From: Candidatus Eremiobacterota bacterium
GTDB lineage: Bacteria > Vulcanimicrobiota > Vulcanimicrobiia > Vulcanimicrobiales > Vulcanimicrobiaceae
Direction of reading: 5' to 3'
Assembly (NCBI GenBank): GCA_019235885.1
Contig: JAFAKB010000003.1
Span: 1 to 58,587, forward strand
Length of the DNA stretch: 58,587 bases
Of this stretch, positions 34,422 to 43,637 are shown in pieces. Both the position numbers and the translations under genes were made by a program. The notes beneath the pieces were generated by a model. The model saw nothing but the letters and a program-made list of their open reading frames with translations, did no database searches and was not told where the DNA came from. Numbering within the stretch: position 1 is the stretch's first letter; each line of letters opens with the position of its first letter.

Positions 34422-34649
34422 CTACGCGTCACCGTCGCGCGCGTCGCGCTTCGCGCGGTCGTAGTCCGCCTTTATGTCGTGGCCCGCTTCCTTCACGTTC
34501 GAGGCGACGCGCTCGCCGAGCGGCATCTGGTCGCCTTCGACGGCGCGCTTCACCCGCTCGCCGCCGGCCTCGACGCGGTGTTTGACCTCGTCCAGCGCGT
34601 CGTGCGTGTCTTCTTTGATCGTTTCGACCCGGTCGTCACGGCGATCCAT
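34422..34649 (-). CDS. Small hydrophilic coiled protein, CsbD/YtxH-like in style
   Basis: 75 residues, very charged and predicted helical throughout (DRVETIKEDTHDALDEVKHRV, DIKADYDRAKRDARDGDA). It resembles small stress proteins in composition but I cannot assign a family. Its ATG overlaps the stop of the membrane protein upstream (TAATG), and its stop is 12 bases before the CTG of LigD. It is probably part of the DNA-repair transcript. Confidence 0.6.
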   Translation of the reverse strand: MDRRDDRVETIKEDTHDALDEVKHRVEAGGERVKRAVEGDQMPLGERVASNVKEAGHDIKADYDRAKRDARDGDA

Positions 34650-34885
34650 TACTGCGTGCCTCCTCCATTGGTGGTGGTGGTCGTCGACGAACCCGACGTG
34701 CCGGAGTTCGTGCCGCCCTGCGTCGTCGTGGTGGTCGTGCCGTTGGTGCGGGTCGTCGTGCTGGAGTTCCAAGGCTGCCACACGAAGAGCGCGATCAGCG
34801 CGACGACCACGATGACGGCGACCAAGCTGAAGGTCGCGAGCGACCCCCCGTTTTCGCGGTCGACCGAGATGTTGTGTTCTTCCAC
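34649..34885 (-). CDS. Small membrane protein with Thr/Gly/Asn-rich tail
   Basis: 78 residues: a short polar start, one strong membrane helix (FSLVAVIVVVALIALFVW, about 19-36), and a low-complexity tail of Thr, Ser, Gly, Asn. GTG start with GGAGG 9 nt upstream. No family known to me. It heads the operon that continues into the NHEJ genes, and may be an envelope or stress protein. A GGGTAG string upstream recalls SigB-type -10 boxes but has no matching -35, so I do not call a promoter. Confidence 0.6.
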   Translation of the reverse strand: MEEHNISVDRENGGSLATFSLVAVIVVVALIALFVWQPWNSSTTTRTNGTTTTTTQGGTNSGTSGSSTTTTTNGGGTQ

Positions 34886-34972
34886 TGCTGTCTGCCTCCG
34901 GGTGATTGACGGCCTTCTGTCTACCCAGGAAGCGGAAGGACGTACCGCGCGCGGCCGGACGGCTGACCCGGA

Positions 34973-36160
34973 TCACAGCATCCCGCTGCGCGAGATCGCG
35001 TTCCAATACCAGCAGCCCCAGGCGCCGGCGAGCGCGCTCCATGCGATCAATCCCTGCGCGGCGCGCCACCATACCCCCAATCCCGAGCGGGCCGCAAGTC
35101 CCATCAGAACCAGCAGAAACGGCTCGAAGTCCAGCGCGTGCCGCATCCCGAACTGCGAGCCGCCGTTCGCATAGTACAGAAGCGAGGGAGCGGCCACCAG
35201 CAGCGTCGCGGCCCACAGCGCGACCACCAGCCGCTTCGGCTCGCGCGCGAGAAACGCGAACAGCAGCGCCGGGCTGGTGAACCACAGCGCCGTTCCGAAC
35301 GCGAGCGGCTCGAGGTACGGGAACGTCGCGTGCCGCTCCGGCGGCACGACGAAGAACGAGAAGAGCTCCATCTTCAGGTTGGCGAGCCCGAACGGCGAGC
35401 CGGTCGGCGATCCCATGTACGGATCTTGGTGAAAGAAGATCGTGTGCCCGGCGTCCCACGGCACGTGCCAGCGCGCCTCGTTGTAGGCGATCCAGAGCAC
35501 GAAGAACGGGACCAGCGTCGCGACGAACGCGAGCGCCGGCCGCAGCCGCTCGCCGGACGGCCGGCGGTCGCGCTCGAGAAACCCGTCCCACGTCCACCAC
35601 AGCATCACCGGCAGCGCCATCACCAGCGTGAACCGCGAGCCGAGCGCGAGCGCCATCCACAGCGCGACCAGCCAGCCGCGCCGCTTTCCGGCCAACTCGC
35701 ACAGCGCGAGCAGGACGAAGGCGACCGCCGACGTCTGCGCGACGAACCACACGTCGCCGAGCATCGAGCACCACAGCAGATCGGTGCCGAGCAGCAAGAA
35801 CACGATGAGCCAGATCGTGCGCGCCGTATTCAAACCGATCCGCTGCAGCAGCGCGTACGCGGCGCCGACCGCGACCCCGCACAGCAGGCACGCGAGCAGC
35901 GTCTGGTTCGCGTTCGCCCCGACCAGCGCGACGAGCGGCAAGATCAAGATCGCCGGCACCGGATCGTTCACGATGTAGCGGTGGCCGTCGAAGAGCACCG
36001 CGTCGATCTGCGGACCCGGCCACAGCGGATCGATCCACAAGTGGCGGTCGAACCACACCGAGTACGCGAGCAAGACGTAGTTGTCGTACGGCGTATGGCG
36101 CCCGTGTGCGACCGCGAGCGCGACGATCGCGCCCAGCAATCCCGCCAGAACGGCGTTCAC
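34973..36160 (-). CDS. Polytopic membrane protein, glycosyltransferase-like (GT39/ArnT-type)
   Basis: 395 residues with about ten helices. The N-terminal periplasmic loop (DNYVLLAYSVWFDRHLWIDPLWPGPQ) and the YYANGGSQFGMRHALDFEP segment near the C-terminus match the general layout of lipid-linked-sugar membrane glycosyltransferases, although I see no decisive catalytic motif. The GTG start overlaps the stop of the DUF2723 gene (GTGA), so the two act together. Substrate unknown. An earlier in-frame start would run into the neighbour. Confidence 0.65.
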   Translation of the reverse strand: MNAVLAGLLGAIVALAVAHGRHTPYDNYVLLAYSVWFDRHLWIDPLWPGPQIDAVLFDGHRYIVNDPVPAILILPLVALVGANANQTLLACLLCGVAVGAAYALLQRIGLNTARTIWLIVFLLLGTDLLWCSMLGDVWFVAQTSAVAFVLLALCELAGKRRGWLVALWMALALGSRFTLVMALPVMLWWTWDGFLERDRRPSGERLRPALAFVATLVPFFVLWIAYNEARWHVPWDAGHTIFFHQDPYMGSPTGSPFGLANLKMELFSFFVVPPERHATFPYLEPLAFGTALWFTSPALLFAFLAREPKRLVVALWAATLLVAAPSLLYYANGGSQFGMRHALDFEPFLLVLMGLAARSGLGVWWRAAQGLIAWSALAGAWGCWYWNAISRSGML

Positions 36161-37635
36161 GGCGGCAGGATCTCGTACACTTGCGGCGAGCCGCCGGTGA
36201 GGCGGCGCGTGCGATAGCCGGGCAAGCTCGGATCGCCGTCGGAGACGATCGTCACTTGGCGCTCGCGCGCCCAGCGCGCGTAGTCGTCGAGATGGTCGCT
36301 CGGCAACGCGCAGACGACGATGCGCTTCCCCAGCGAACGGTCGACGTACGCGGCGTACCCGAGCGGGGTCGCCCAGTCCCACGACGCGACGATGACCGCG
36401 CCGTCGCGCGTCCCCGCCGCGACGCGCGCGCCGAGCTCGGCGCCGGCGGCGTCACCGCGCAACGCGAACAGCTCGCGGCCGTGCGCGAGATCGTGCACGA
36501 TCGCCAGCGCGAGCAGCACCGACGCGACGGCCAGCGCCGGCTCGAGCTGCAACCGCCCGAACGCGCGCACGGTACGATCCGCCGCGACCGCGACGCCGAG
36601 CGCGGCGAGCGCGTACAGCGCGAGGACGTAGCGCTCGGGATCGGCTTCGGCCGGATACGACGCGCCGAACAATGCCGGAACGATCCCCGCGATCACCAGC
36701 CCGATCCCTGCGAGCGGTGCGCGCGCGACCACGAAGGCGAGCCCGAACAGCGCGACGATCGGCAACCCTTGCGGCAAGTCGGACGACACCTCCGCGCCGT
36801 AGCGGTCGAGCGCCGCGCGCACCGCTTCGGGCGTGACGATGCGCGCGAGCGCGTGGTTCGTCCCCCACTCGGTGCCGGCGACGAGCGAACGAAAGCCTTC
36901 CAACGTCGCCGGATGATGGTCGTCGAAGAATGGACGACCCGGCGGGATGCCGAGCGCGAGCGTCGGATCGGCGCGGTGCGCGGTGACGTACGCGCTGCGC
37001 AGCGGCAAGAACGCGTACGCCGCCAGCACGATCAGCGCCGCGAGCGCGAGCGCGCGCACCGTCGTGCGAAACGGCGGGCGGCGCGCGAACGCCGCGACGA
37101 CGCCGCCGAGCAACATCAGCACCGTCGTGTTGTCGATCGCGAGCGCGGCGCCGCCGAGCACGATCGCCGGCGCGAGCGCGCGCGGCTCCGCGCGCAGCGC
37201 CCAGCGCAGCACCAGCGCGAGCGCGGCGAACGCGACCGCGAAGCCGAGCGGGTGCACGTCGGCGTACGTCCCGCGCAGCCAGACGGGATACGCGAACGCG
37301 AAGATCCACCCGCCGAGGATCGCCAGCACCGGCAGCACCTCGAACAGCAGCGCGGTCGCGGTGACGGTCGCGGCGCCGCTCGCGACCGCGACCGCCGAGA
37401 GCGCGTTCAGCCGCGCCGCCACCGGCGCGAACGGGATCGCGTGCGTCCACGCCCAGCCGATCAGCACGTAGCCCGGATAGCCGGTCGGGTACGGAATCCC
37501 CGCGATCCAGGCGACGGTTTGCAGGTCGCCGGTGTCCCAAAAGCCGACCGACGTCCGCACCGCGGCGAGCAGCACGACCAGCGGAACGGCGAACGCGCAC
37601 GCGACCGTCAGCGCGTTCTGAAGGCGGAGAGGCAA
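36157..37635 (-). CDS. DUF2723 family protein (PMT/TMEM260-like membrane glycosyltransferase)
   Basis: 492 residues. The N-terminal signature is SVGFWDTGDLQTVAWIAGIPYPTGYPGY: the D-x-G-D ... H/P-x-x-G-Y-P pattern of DUF2723, a family related to protein O-mannosyltransferases, with Asp34 and Asp37 likely catalytic. Twelve or so helices follow and a soluble C-terminal part ends with a Rossmann-like VIVASWDWATPLGY. The start seems to be TTG 37635 (next in-frame GTG is inside the first helix). This is four bases from the divergent serA GTG at 37640. Confidence 0.82.
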   Translation of the reverse strand: MPLRLQNALTVACAFAVPLVVLLAAVRTSVGFWDTGDLQTVAWIAGIPYPTGYPGYVLIGWAWTHAIPFAPVAARLNALSAVAVASGAATVTATALLFEVLPVLAILGGWIFAFAYPVWLRGTYADVHPLGFAVAFAALALVLRWALRAEPRALAPAIVLGGAALAIDNTTVLMLLGGVVAAFARRPPFRTTVRALALAALIVLAAYAFLPLRSAYVTAHRADPTLALGIPPGRPFFDDHHPATLEGFRSLVAGTEWGTNHALARIVTPEAVRAALDRYGAEVSSDLPQGLPIVALFGLAFVVARAPLAGIGLVIAGIVPALFGASYPAEADPERYVLALYALAALGVAVAADRTVRAFGRLQLEPALAVASVLLALAIVHDLAHGRELFALRGDAAGAELGARVAAGTRDGAVIVASWDWATPLGYAAYVDRSLGKRIVVCALPSDHLDDYARWARERQVTIVSDGDPSLPGYRTRRLTGGSPQVYEILPP

Positions 37636-37639
37636 GCGC

Positions 37640-39256
37640 GTGCAACTACGCCCGATGGATCAGAGCGGCCTCTCGCGCAAGCGCGTGGTGGTGGCGGAAC
37701 CGTTCGCCGAGCACGGTCTGGCGGTGCTGCGCGCCGCCGGGATCGAGGTCGCATCGCAGGTCGGGCGGAGCCGCCCGGAGCTGATCGCTGCGCTCGCGGA
37801 CGCCGACGGGCTGATCGTCCGCTCGGAGACGCGCGTCGACCGCGAGCTGCTCGCCGCGGGCCCGCGGCTCTGCGTCGTCGCGCGCGCCGGGGTCGGCGTC
37901 GACGCGATCGACGTCGAGGCCGCGACCGACGCCGGAATCCTGGTGCTGAACACGCCCGGCGCGAACACGCTCGCCGCCACCGAGCAGACCTTCGCGCTGT
38001 TGCTTTCGCTCGCACGCCGCACGCCGCGCGCCGTGCAGCAACTGCGTGAGGGAATCTGGGACCGCAAGCATCTCGTCGGCACCGAGCTGTACGGCAAGAC
38101 GCTCGGAATCGTCGGGCTCGGGCGGATCGGTGGCAACGTCGCGGCGCGCGCGAAGGCGTTCGGGATGACGATCCTCGCGCACGATCCGTTCGTCGGAACC
38201 GCGCGCGCCGCCACGCTCGACGCGAAGCTGGTCGAGCTCGACGAGCTGCTGCGCGCGAGCGACGTCGTCACGCTGCACGTTCCGCTCACCGCACAGACGC
38301 TCGGGATGATCGATGCGGTAAAGCTGCGGTTGATGCGGCCGCACGCGTACCTCGTCAATTGCGCGCGCGGCGGGGTGATCGTCGAGCGCGACCTGCTCGA
38401 GGCGCTCGACGCGAACGTGCTTGCAGGCGCGGCGCTCGACGTCGTCGCCGAAGAACCGCCGCCGCTCGGCGGAACCGGCGCCGCGCTGCACCGCCACCCG
38501 AAGGTCGTGGCGACGCCGCATCTCGGCGGCTCGACGCACGAAGCGCTGGCGCGGATCGCGACCGAGCTCGCGCAGGACGTCGCGCGCGTGCTGCTCGGCG
38601 CGCCGGCGAACGCCGCCGTGAACGCGCCGGTTCCGGAAGGCCCCGATGCGGAGCGCGTGCTGCCGTTTCTCGAGGTCGCCTACCGCCTGGGGCGCTTCTA
38701 TCCGCAGTACGCGCAGCCGCAGCGGATGCCTGCGTTCTCGCTCGTCCTCGGCGGCGCGCTCGCCGGCGCGGCGCCCGAGCCGATCGCGCGCGCGTTCTTG
38801 AGCGGCCTGTTGCAGACGACGACCGAGCGGCGCGTCTCGGTGGTGAACGCGGACGCCGTCGCGCGTGAGCTCGGGATCGCCGTCGACGCGTGTGACGACG
38901 CGAGCTATTCGTCGTACGCCGCTTCGCTGCGGCTGCTCGCCGACGGGACGTCGATCACCGGGACGTCGATCGCCGGCTCGCCGCGCATCGTCGAGCTCGA
39001 CGGCTATGAGATCGACGCGAATCCGGCCGGCGCGATGCTGATCACTCAGCACGCCGACGTCCCCGGGATGATCGGGCGCGTCGGAACGATCCTCGGCAAC
39101 GCGCAAGTGAACATCTCCACGATGCAAGTCTCGCGGAACACCGTCGGCGGCGCCGCCATCATGGTCCTCTCGACCGACCGCGCGGCCGACGACGCGACGG
39201 TCGCGGCGTTGCGGGCGATCGGCGGGATCGCGAGCGTCCGCTCGCTGACGCTCTAA
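37640..39256 (+). CDS. serA: Phosphoglycerate dehydrogenase with ASB and ACT domains
   Basis: 538 residues. NAD-binding GIVGLGRIGGNVAARAKAFG, catalytic triad Arg in VNCARGGV, Glu in VAEEPP and His in ATPHLGGSTHEAL. The middle (about 320-450) is the allosteric substrate-binding domain, and the C-terminal ACT domain begins at AGAMLITQHADVPGMIGRVGTIL, the serine-feedback site. First enzyme of serine synthesis. GTG 37640 has GGAGAGG 7 nt before it; ATG 37655 is the alternative, without a site. No serB or serC nearby. Confidence 0.97.
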   Translation: MQLRPMDQSGLSRKRVVVAEPFAEHGLAVLRAAGIEVASQVGRSRPELIAALADADGLIVRSETRVDRELLAAGPRLCVVARAGVGVDAIDVEAATDAGILVLNTPGANTLAATEQTFALLLSLARRTPRAVQQLREGIWDRKHLVGTELYGKTLGIVGLGRIGGNVAARAKAFGMTILAHDPFVGTARAATLDAKLVELDELLRASDVVTLHVPLTAQTLGMIDAVKLRLMRPHAYLVNCARGGVIVERDLLEALDANVLAGAALDVVAEEPPPLGGTGAALHRHPKVVATPHLGGSTHEALARIATELAQDVARVLLGAPANAAVNAPVPEGPDAERVLPFLEVAYRLGRFYPQYAQPQRMPAFSLVLGGALAGAAPEPIARAFLSGLLQTTTERRVSVVNADAVARELGIAVDACDDASYSSYAASLRLLADGTSITGTSIAGSPRIVELDGYEIDANPAGAMLITQHADVPGMIGRVGTILGNAQVNISTMQVSRNTVGGAAIMVLSTDRAADDATVAALRAIGGIASVRSLTL

Positions 39257-39361
39257 GCGGGCGGGCGTGATCGACCTCGCGCCGGTAACCGAGTTGAGAG
39301 AGGGAACTATTGTACTGCCCCCGAACGCGGTCGTTGCGTTTTCGTACGGACAGGGGTGTCG

Positions 39362-41701
39362 ATGTCGTCGCATGATTTTCGTCCGCCGCGGGCGGTTTTC
39401 GCTTTTCGTCGCGGCGCTTTCGCCGTGGCGGTCGCGTTCGTCGCGCTCGGGGTCGCCGTTGCCGGCTCGTCCGAATCTCGGCGGGCGGCCGCCCAAGCGC
39501 CGGCGGGACTTCCGGCGTTCCACGCCGCGCCGAGCTTCGGCTCGCCGCGCGGCGAGCCGAAGCCGTTCCTGCTGGCGCAGGCCGGCGGCGGCTGCAACCC
39601 CGGCCCGGAGCGCATCACCGGGGCGCACAACGTTGCGCTGAACCTGACGCTGCAGCGGAGCGACTCCACGATCAACAACCCGACCTCCGGCCGCAACGAC
39701 AAGCTCACGCTTCGCAACTACGACGGCTGCCTCACCTCGCCGGTGATCACCGCCCGGCCCGGCGACACGGTGCGGATCACGCTGCACAACGCCCTCTCGA
39801 AGAATGATCCGAGCTGCGTTCCGCCGAGCATGCCGCCGTACTATCTGCCACCGGGCGTCGGGTGCTTCAACACGACGAACCTGCACACGCACGGCCTGCA
39901 CGTCTCGCCGACGATCGGACCGTACGGCGCCGGCGACAACGTTCAGCTCACCATCGATCCGCAAGCGACGCAGCAGTACTCGATCGACATCCCGACCGAT
40001 CATCCGGCGGGGACGTTCTGGTACCACGCCCACCAGCACGGCTCGACCGCGGTCGACGTCGCGAGCGCGCTCGCCGGTCCGCTGATCGTTCAAGGGACGC
40101 GCCGGTACCCGCAGCCGAACGCCGACGTCGACACGATCTTGCGCGGCGTCCCCGATACCGCTTTCGTGTTCCAGCAAATCGCGTACGGATGCTTCGCCGA
40201 CGACGCGTACACGAAGCTGATCACCGATTCCGGGCTCGCGACGATTGCGCCGCCGAAACCGGCGGCACTGCTCGCCGCCGCGCCGCCGACGGCGACTCCG
40301 ACGCCGCCGCCGGCCTCGGCGCACTGGCTATGCCCCGCGCCGAGTGGAACGTACCCGGTCGTGACGAGCGGCGTCGTCGAGAACTTCCAGCTGCAGCTTT
40401 TCTCGCCGACCATCTGGGACACGAACGGTCGCTTCACCAGCATCAACGGCGTGGTGCAGCCGTCGATCACGCTTCCCGCCGGGCAGATCCAGCGCTGGCG
40501 TTTCATCCACGCCGGGATCCACGACACGATCAACCTCCAGATCGTGAAGATGCGGCCGCTGGCGGCGAACGCCTTCGGCCTCGGCACGCTCACGAACGCT
40601 TCAATCGCGAGCGCGCTCGCCGGCAAGACGCGCCGCCAGCAAGCCCCGGTGGTGCGCCGGCTGTGCGACGTCGCGGTCGCGAATGAGCAGACGCTGCTCT
40701 CGCAGTTCGAGATCGCGGTCGACGGGTTGACGCGCACGCAGATCCGCGAGATCAACCCGCCCGGCGAGAAGCCGATCGAGACGCCGGCGCCGACCAGCTC
40801 GATGCCGCCCTCGCCGCCGCTGTTCCGTTCCAACTACCTGCAGCCGGGCTATCGCAGCGACGTCCTGGTCGTTTTTCCGCAGACGAACAGCTACTACTGC
40901 GTCCTCGATCAAACGGCGCCCGCCTCCGAACGCGTGAACACCGGTGGCGGCGGCGGCCAAGGGCCGTCCGATCCGCAACTTCTCGCCGTCGTGCACACGC
41001 AAGGGGGGACGAACGTCGGCGTAGGGCTGGCGAAGTACGTCTACAGGAGCTTGCAGAAAGCGAATCCGAACGTGCCCGGACTGAGCACCGGCGACCTCAC
41101 GCCGTTCGCGCCCTTCAGCAAAGGGCTGCCGCTCCCGGCGAACCACGGCCAGCGCCGGGTGAACTTCTTCATCGGCGTCGTGCCGCCGAAGCCGCAGCTG
41201 GTCTTCACCGTCAACGGCAGATCGTACGCCCCGAACGTCGTGCCGAAAGAGTTCATCCTCAAGCTCGGCGCGACCGACGAGTGGAAGGTCGCCGTCCAGC
41301 CGCTCACCGGCGGCGAGCCGCACATCTTCCACATTCACATCAACCCGTTCGAGGTGATCGACGTGCGGAAGGCGGGCAAGAACGGAGGCCCCTCGGTCTC
41401 CATCTTCAACTCGGACGGAACGTGCAAGCCCGAGATCGTGGGCGGCGACGCGCAGAGCCTCGCCGAGCAGTACTGCGGGATGTACCACGTCTTCCGCGAC
41501 ACGCTCTTTATCGAGAACGGCTACGAGATCACGCTGCGCACGCGCTACGACCGCTACGTCGGCGAGTTCGTCCTGCACTGTCACATCCTCGATCATGAGG
41601 ACGCCGGGATGATGACGAACGTGGAGATCGTTCGCGATCCGCACCATCCGCCGCCGCCCGAACGCGTCAAGATGCCGGCGATGCACATGACGCATCGCTG
41701 A
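39362..41701 (+). CDS. Secreted multicopper oxidase, paralogue 1
   Basis: About 779 residues with an N-terminal signal-like stretch (FRRGAFAVAVAFVALGVAVAG). Copper ligand motifs are complete: HTHG (175-178), WYHAHQHG (near 221-226), HIFHIHINPF in the C-terminal domain and HCHILDHEDAGMM (739-751), with Cys of the type 1 site and the axial Met. Substrate unknown; laccase- or bilirubin-oxidase-like enzymes oxidise phenols or metal ions. The insertion between residues about 250 and 330 is larger than in CotA. It begins a cluster with an amino-acid-oxidase-like flavoprotein, a copperless cupredoxin and a second MCO. Confidence 0.93.
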   Translation: MSSHDFRPPRAVFAFRRGAFAVAVAFVALGVAVAGSSESRRAAAQAPAGLPAFHAAPSFGSPRGEPKPFLLAQAGGGCNPGPERITGAHNVALNLTLQRSDSTINNPTSGRNDKLTLRNYDGCLTSPVITARPGDTVRITLHNALSKNDPSCVPPSMPPYYLPPGVGCFNTTNLHTHGLHVSPTIGPYGAGDNVQLTIDPQATQQYSIDIPTDHPAGTFWYHAHQHGSTAVDVASALAGPLIVQGTRRYPQPNADVDTILRGVPDTAFVFQQIAYGCFADDAYTKLITDSGLATIAPPKPAALLAAAPPTATPTPPPASAHWLCPAPSGTYPVVTSGVVENFQLQLFSPTIWDTNGRFTSINGVVQPSITLPAGQIQRWRFIHAGIHDTINLQIVKMRPLAANAFGLGTLTNASIASALAGKTRRQQAPVVRRLCDVAVANEQTLLSQFEIAVDGLTRTQIREINPPGEKPIETPAPTSSMPPSPPLFRSNYLQPGYRSDVLVVFPQTNSYYCVLDQTAPASERVNTGGGGGQGPSDPQLLAVVHTQGGTNVGVGLAKYVYRSLQKANPNVPGLSTGDLTPFAPFSKGLPLPANHGQRRVNFFIGVVPPKPQLVFTVNGRSYAPNVVPKEFILKLGATDEWKVAVQPLTGGEPHIFHIHINPFEVIDVRKAGKNGGPSVSIFNSDGTCKPEIVGGDAQSLAEQYCGMYHVFRDTLFIENGYEITLRTRYDRYVGEFVLHCHILDHEDAGMMTNVEIVRDPHHPPPPERVKMPAMHMTHR

Positions 41702-41749
41702 CCGCGAACGCAGACGATTCGACCCACCATACCGAGAAGGGGGCTCGCC

Positions 41750-43477
41750 ATGCCGATCGTTCCGAACCTCACCCCGCACGGGAGACGGGTGCGCCAGGCA
41801 GCGGCGCCGAACCCGGTCTACTGGCCGTACATTGACTCGATGTACGACTTCGTCAACTTCCTCACCAACGGCCAACCTGGGACGCCGGGCCCGCCGATAG
41901 CGAGCGCGCCGTCCGGAAGCAGCCCGACGATCGGAATCGTCGGCGCCGGCGCGGCCGGGATGGTCGCAGCATACGAGCTGCTGCGGGCGGGTTTCAACCC
42001 CGTCGTGTTCGAAGCGACGGAACGCGTCGGCGGCCGCAATTGGTCGCAGCCGTTTGATCCACAGAATCCTACCACCGGCGGGATCGCCGAGATGGGCGCG
42101 ATGCGCGTTCCGACCGCCAGCGAGACGTTCTACTATTACGCGTCGACGCTGTTCAACATGCCGACGAACCCCTTCCCCGATCCCGGCAAGGTCGCAACGC
42201 AGATCTATTACCAGAACCAGCTGTATCCGTGGCCGGCGAATCAAAACCCGCCGGAGCCGTTTCTCAGCCTGAGCAACGACTTCAACACCTTCGTCGGCAA
42301 CCTGACCGCGCCGATCTACGAGAACTGGACGCCGGACCTGATCGCGAACCCGGTCTGGCAGCAGTATGTCAACGACTACGCGGGCGTGAGCTTCTACTCC
42401 GCGCTCGCGCAGGGAATTCCGACCTGGACCGACGTGCAGCTGAGCCAGTTCGGCGCGCTCGGAATGGGTTCGGGTGGTTTCGGGCCGCTCTACGAAGTCG
42501 GATTTCTCGAAATGCTGCGACTGCTGGTCCTGGGCTGGGAAGTCGACCAACAGCTGATGCTGAACGGCATCAACTCGCTGACCGATAATCTTTTTACCGC
42601 GCCGGCGCAGCCGAGCACCGGGGCCTCGCTCCAAAGTCTCGGCTCGGTGCTGTTCGGCGCGCCGGTCACGGCGATCGACGCCGGCGGTTCTCAGTTGGTC
42701 GTGACCTATACGTTGGCCGGCACGCCGACGCAGATGGTCGTCGACGCGCTCATCGTCGCCACGACGACCCGATCGATGGAGATCGGGATGGGCCTCACCC
42801 TCCCCTCGGCGTCCGGCGCGAACCTCCTGACGCAAAACGTGCGCTCGGCGCTGCGCGATCTTCCGCTGATGAACTCCTCGAAGCTGTTCATCCGCACCGC
42901 GACGAAGTTCTGGAACGACAACCCGAACCTGCCGCAGACGATTCAGACCGACGAGCTGCCGCGCGGGATCTACTGTCTGGACTATCAGGGCGTCGACTAC
43001 GGCGTCGTCCTGATCAGCTACACCTGGCAGGACGACTCCAGCAAACTGCTCGCGATCCCGCCGCCGCAGCGGTTCCAGCTCTTCGTCTCCATCATCGAAC
43101 AGATCAATCCGGACTTCGCGGCGCAGCTCGTCCCCGTCGGCGGGGACGCCGGGATCATCAACGTCGACTGGGAAGCGACGCCGTACTACTACGGCGCGTT
43201 CAAGCTGAACTATCCGGGTCAGGAGCCGGACTGCCAAGCCGCATACTACCAGTTCCTCAGCGTGCTCGGCGGCTCCAGCGGGCCCGACACCGGCGTCTAT
43301 CTCGCCGGCGACAGCGTCTCGTGGTCGGGCGGCTGGACCGAAGGTGCGCTCCAGACGGGGCTCAACGCCGCCTGCGCCGCGGCGCAGCACGCCGGCGGAA
43401 CCGTCCGCGCAGGCTCGCCGCTGACGCAGGTCCCGAACTTGTACGACTACAGCGCGACGGGCTCGTCGCCGCCGTGA
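41750..43477 (+). CDS. FAD-dependent L-amino acid oxidase / tryptophan 2-monooxygenase-like protein
   Basis: 575 residues. The FAD motif GIVGAGAAG (62-70) with Glu89 and RVGGRNW identifies the flavin amine-oxidase fold; the VLISYTWQDDSSKLLAIP segment and YLAGDSVSWSGGWTEGAL near the end are close to bacterial L-amino-acid oxidases and tryptophan/phenylalanine 2-monooxygenases. It would oxidise an amino acid to the imino acid or amide, giving hydrogen peroxide or ammonia. There is no signal peptide. The ribosome site GAAGGGGG precedes the ATG. Lying between two MCO genes, it may supply the product they act on; that link is inference. Confidence 0.85.
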   Translation: MPIVPNLTPHGRRVRQAAAPNPVYWPYIDSMYDFVNFLTNGQPGTPGPPIASAPSGSSPTIGIVGAGAAGMVAAYELLRAGFNPVVFEATERVGGRNWSQPFDPQNPTTGGIAEMGAMRVPTASETFYYYASTLFNMPTNPFPDPGKVATQIYYQNQLYPWPANQNPPEPFLSLSNDFNTFVGNLTAPIYENWTPDLIANPVWQQYVNDYAGVSFYSALAQGIPTWTDVQLSQFGALGMGSGGFGPLYEVGFLEMLRLLVLGWEVDQQLMLNGINSLTDNLFTAPAQPSTGASLQSLGSVLFGAPVTAIDAGGSQLVVTYTLAGTPTQMVVDALIVATTTRSMEIGMGLTLPSASGANLLTQNVRSALRDLPLMNSSKLFIRTATKFWNDNPNLPQTIQTDELPRGIYCLDYQGVDYGVVLISYTWQDDSSKLLAIPPPQRFQLFVSIIEQINPDFAAQLVPVGGDAGIINVDWEATPYYYGAFKLNYPGQEPDCQAAYYQFLSVLGGSSGPDTGVYLAGDSVSWSGGWTEGALQTGLNAACAAAQHAGGTVRAGSPLTQVPNLYDYSATGSSPP

Positions 43478-43637
43478 GCGCTCACCGCGCCGTGGACTTT
43501 TTATCTCCGCAAAAATACGGATCGAACGGCGCACAGGAGTCGCCTTGACGGCAAGGTAACACCGGCCTCGGCGAGCTCGACCACCAGGAAGAGCTGGAGT
43601 ATGCTTTGACGCTTTGAAGACGAGGGGGGTCTCGGAC

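Noticed and set aside
34886-34930. A SigB-type promoter (GGGTAG) ahead of the NHEJ operon
   Set aside because: No GTTT-like -35 at the right distance, so only half of the pattern is present.
39293-39355. An ECF-type promoter (GGAACT ... CGGTCGTT) upstream of the first multicopper oxidase
   Set aside because: The -35-like GGAACT is present but the -10 match is weak and nothing similar precedes the other copper genes.
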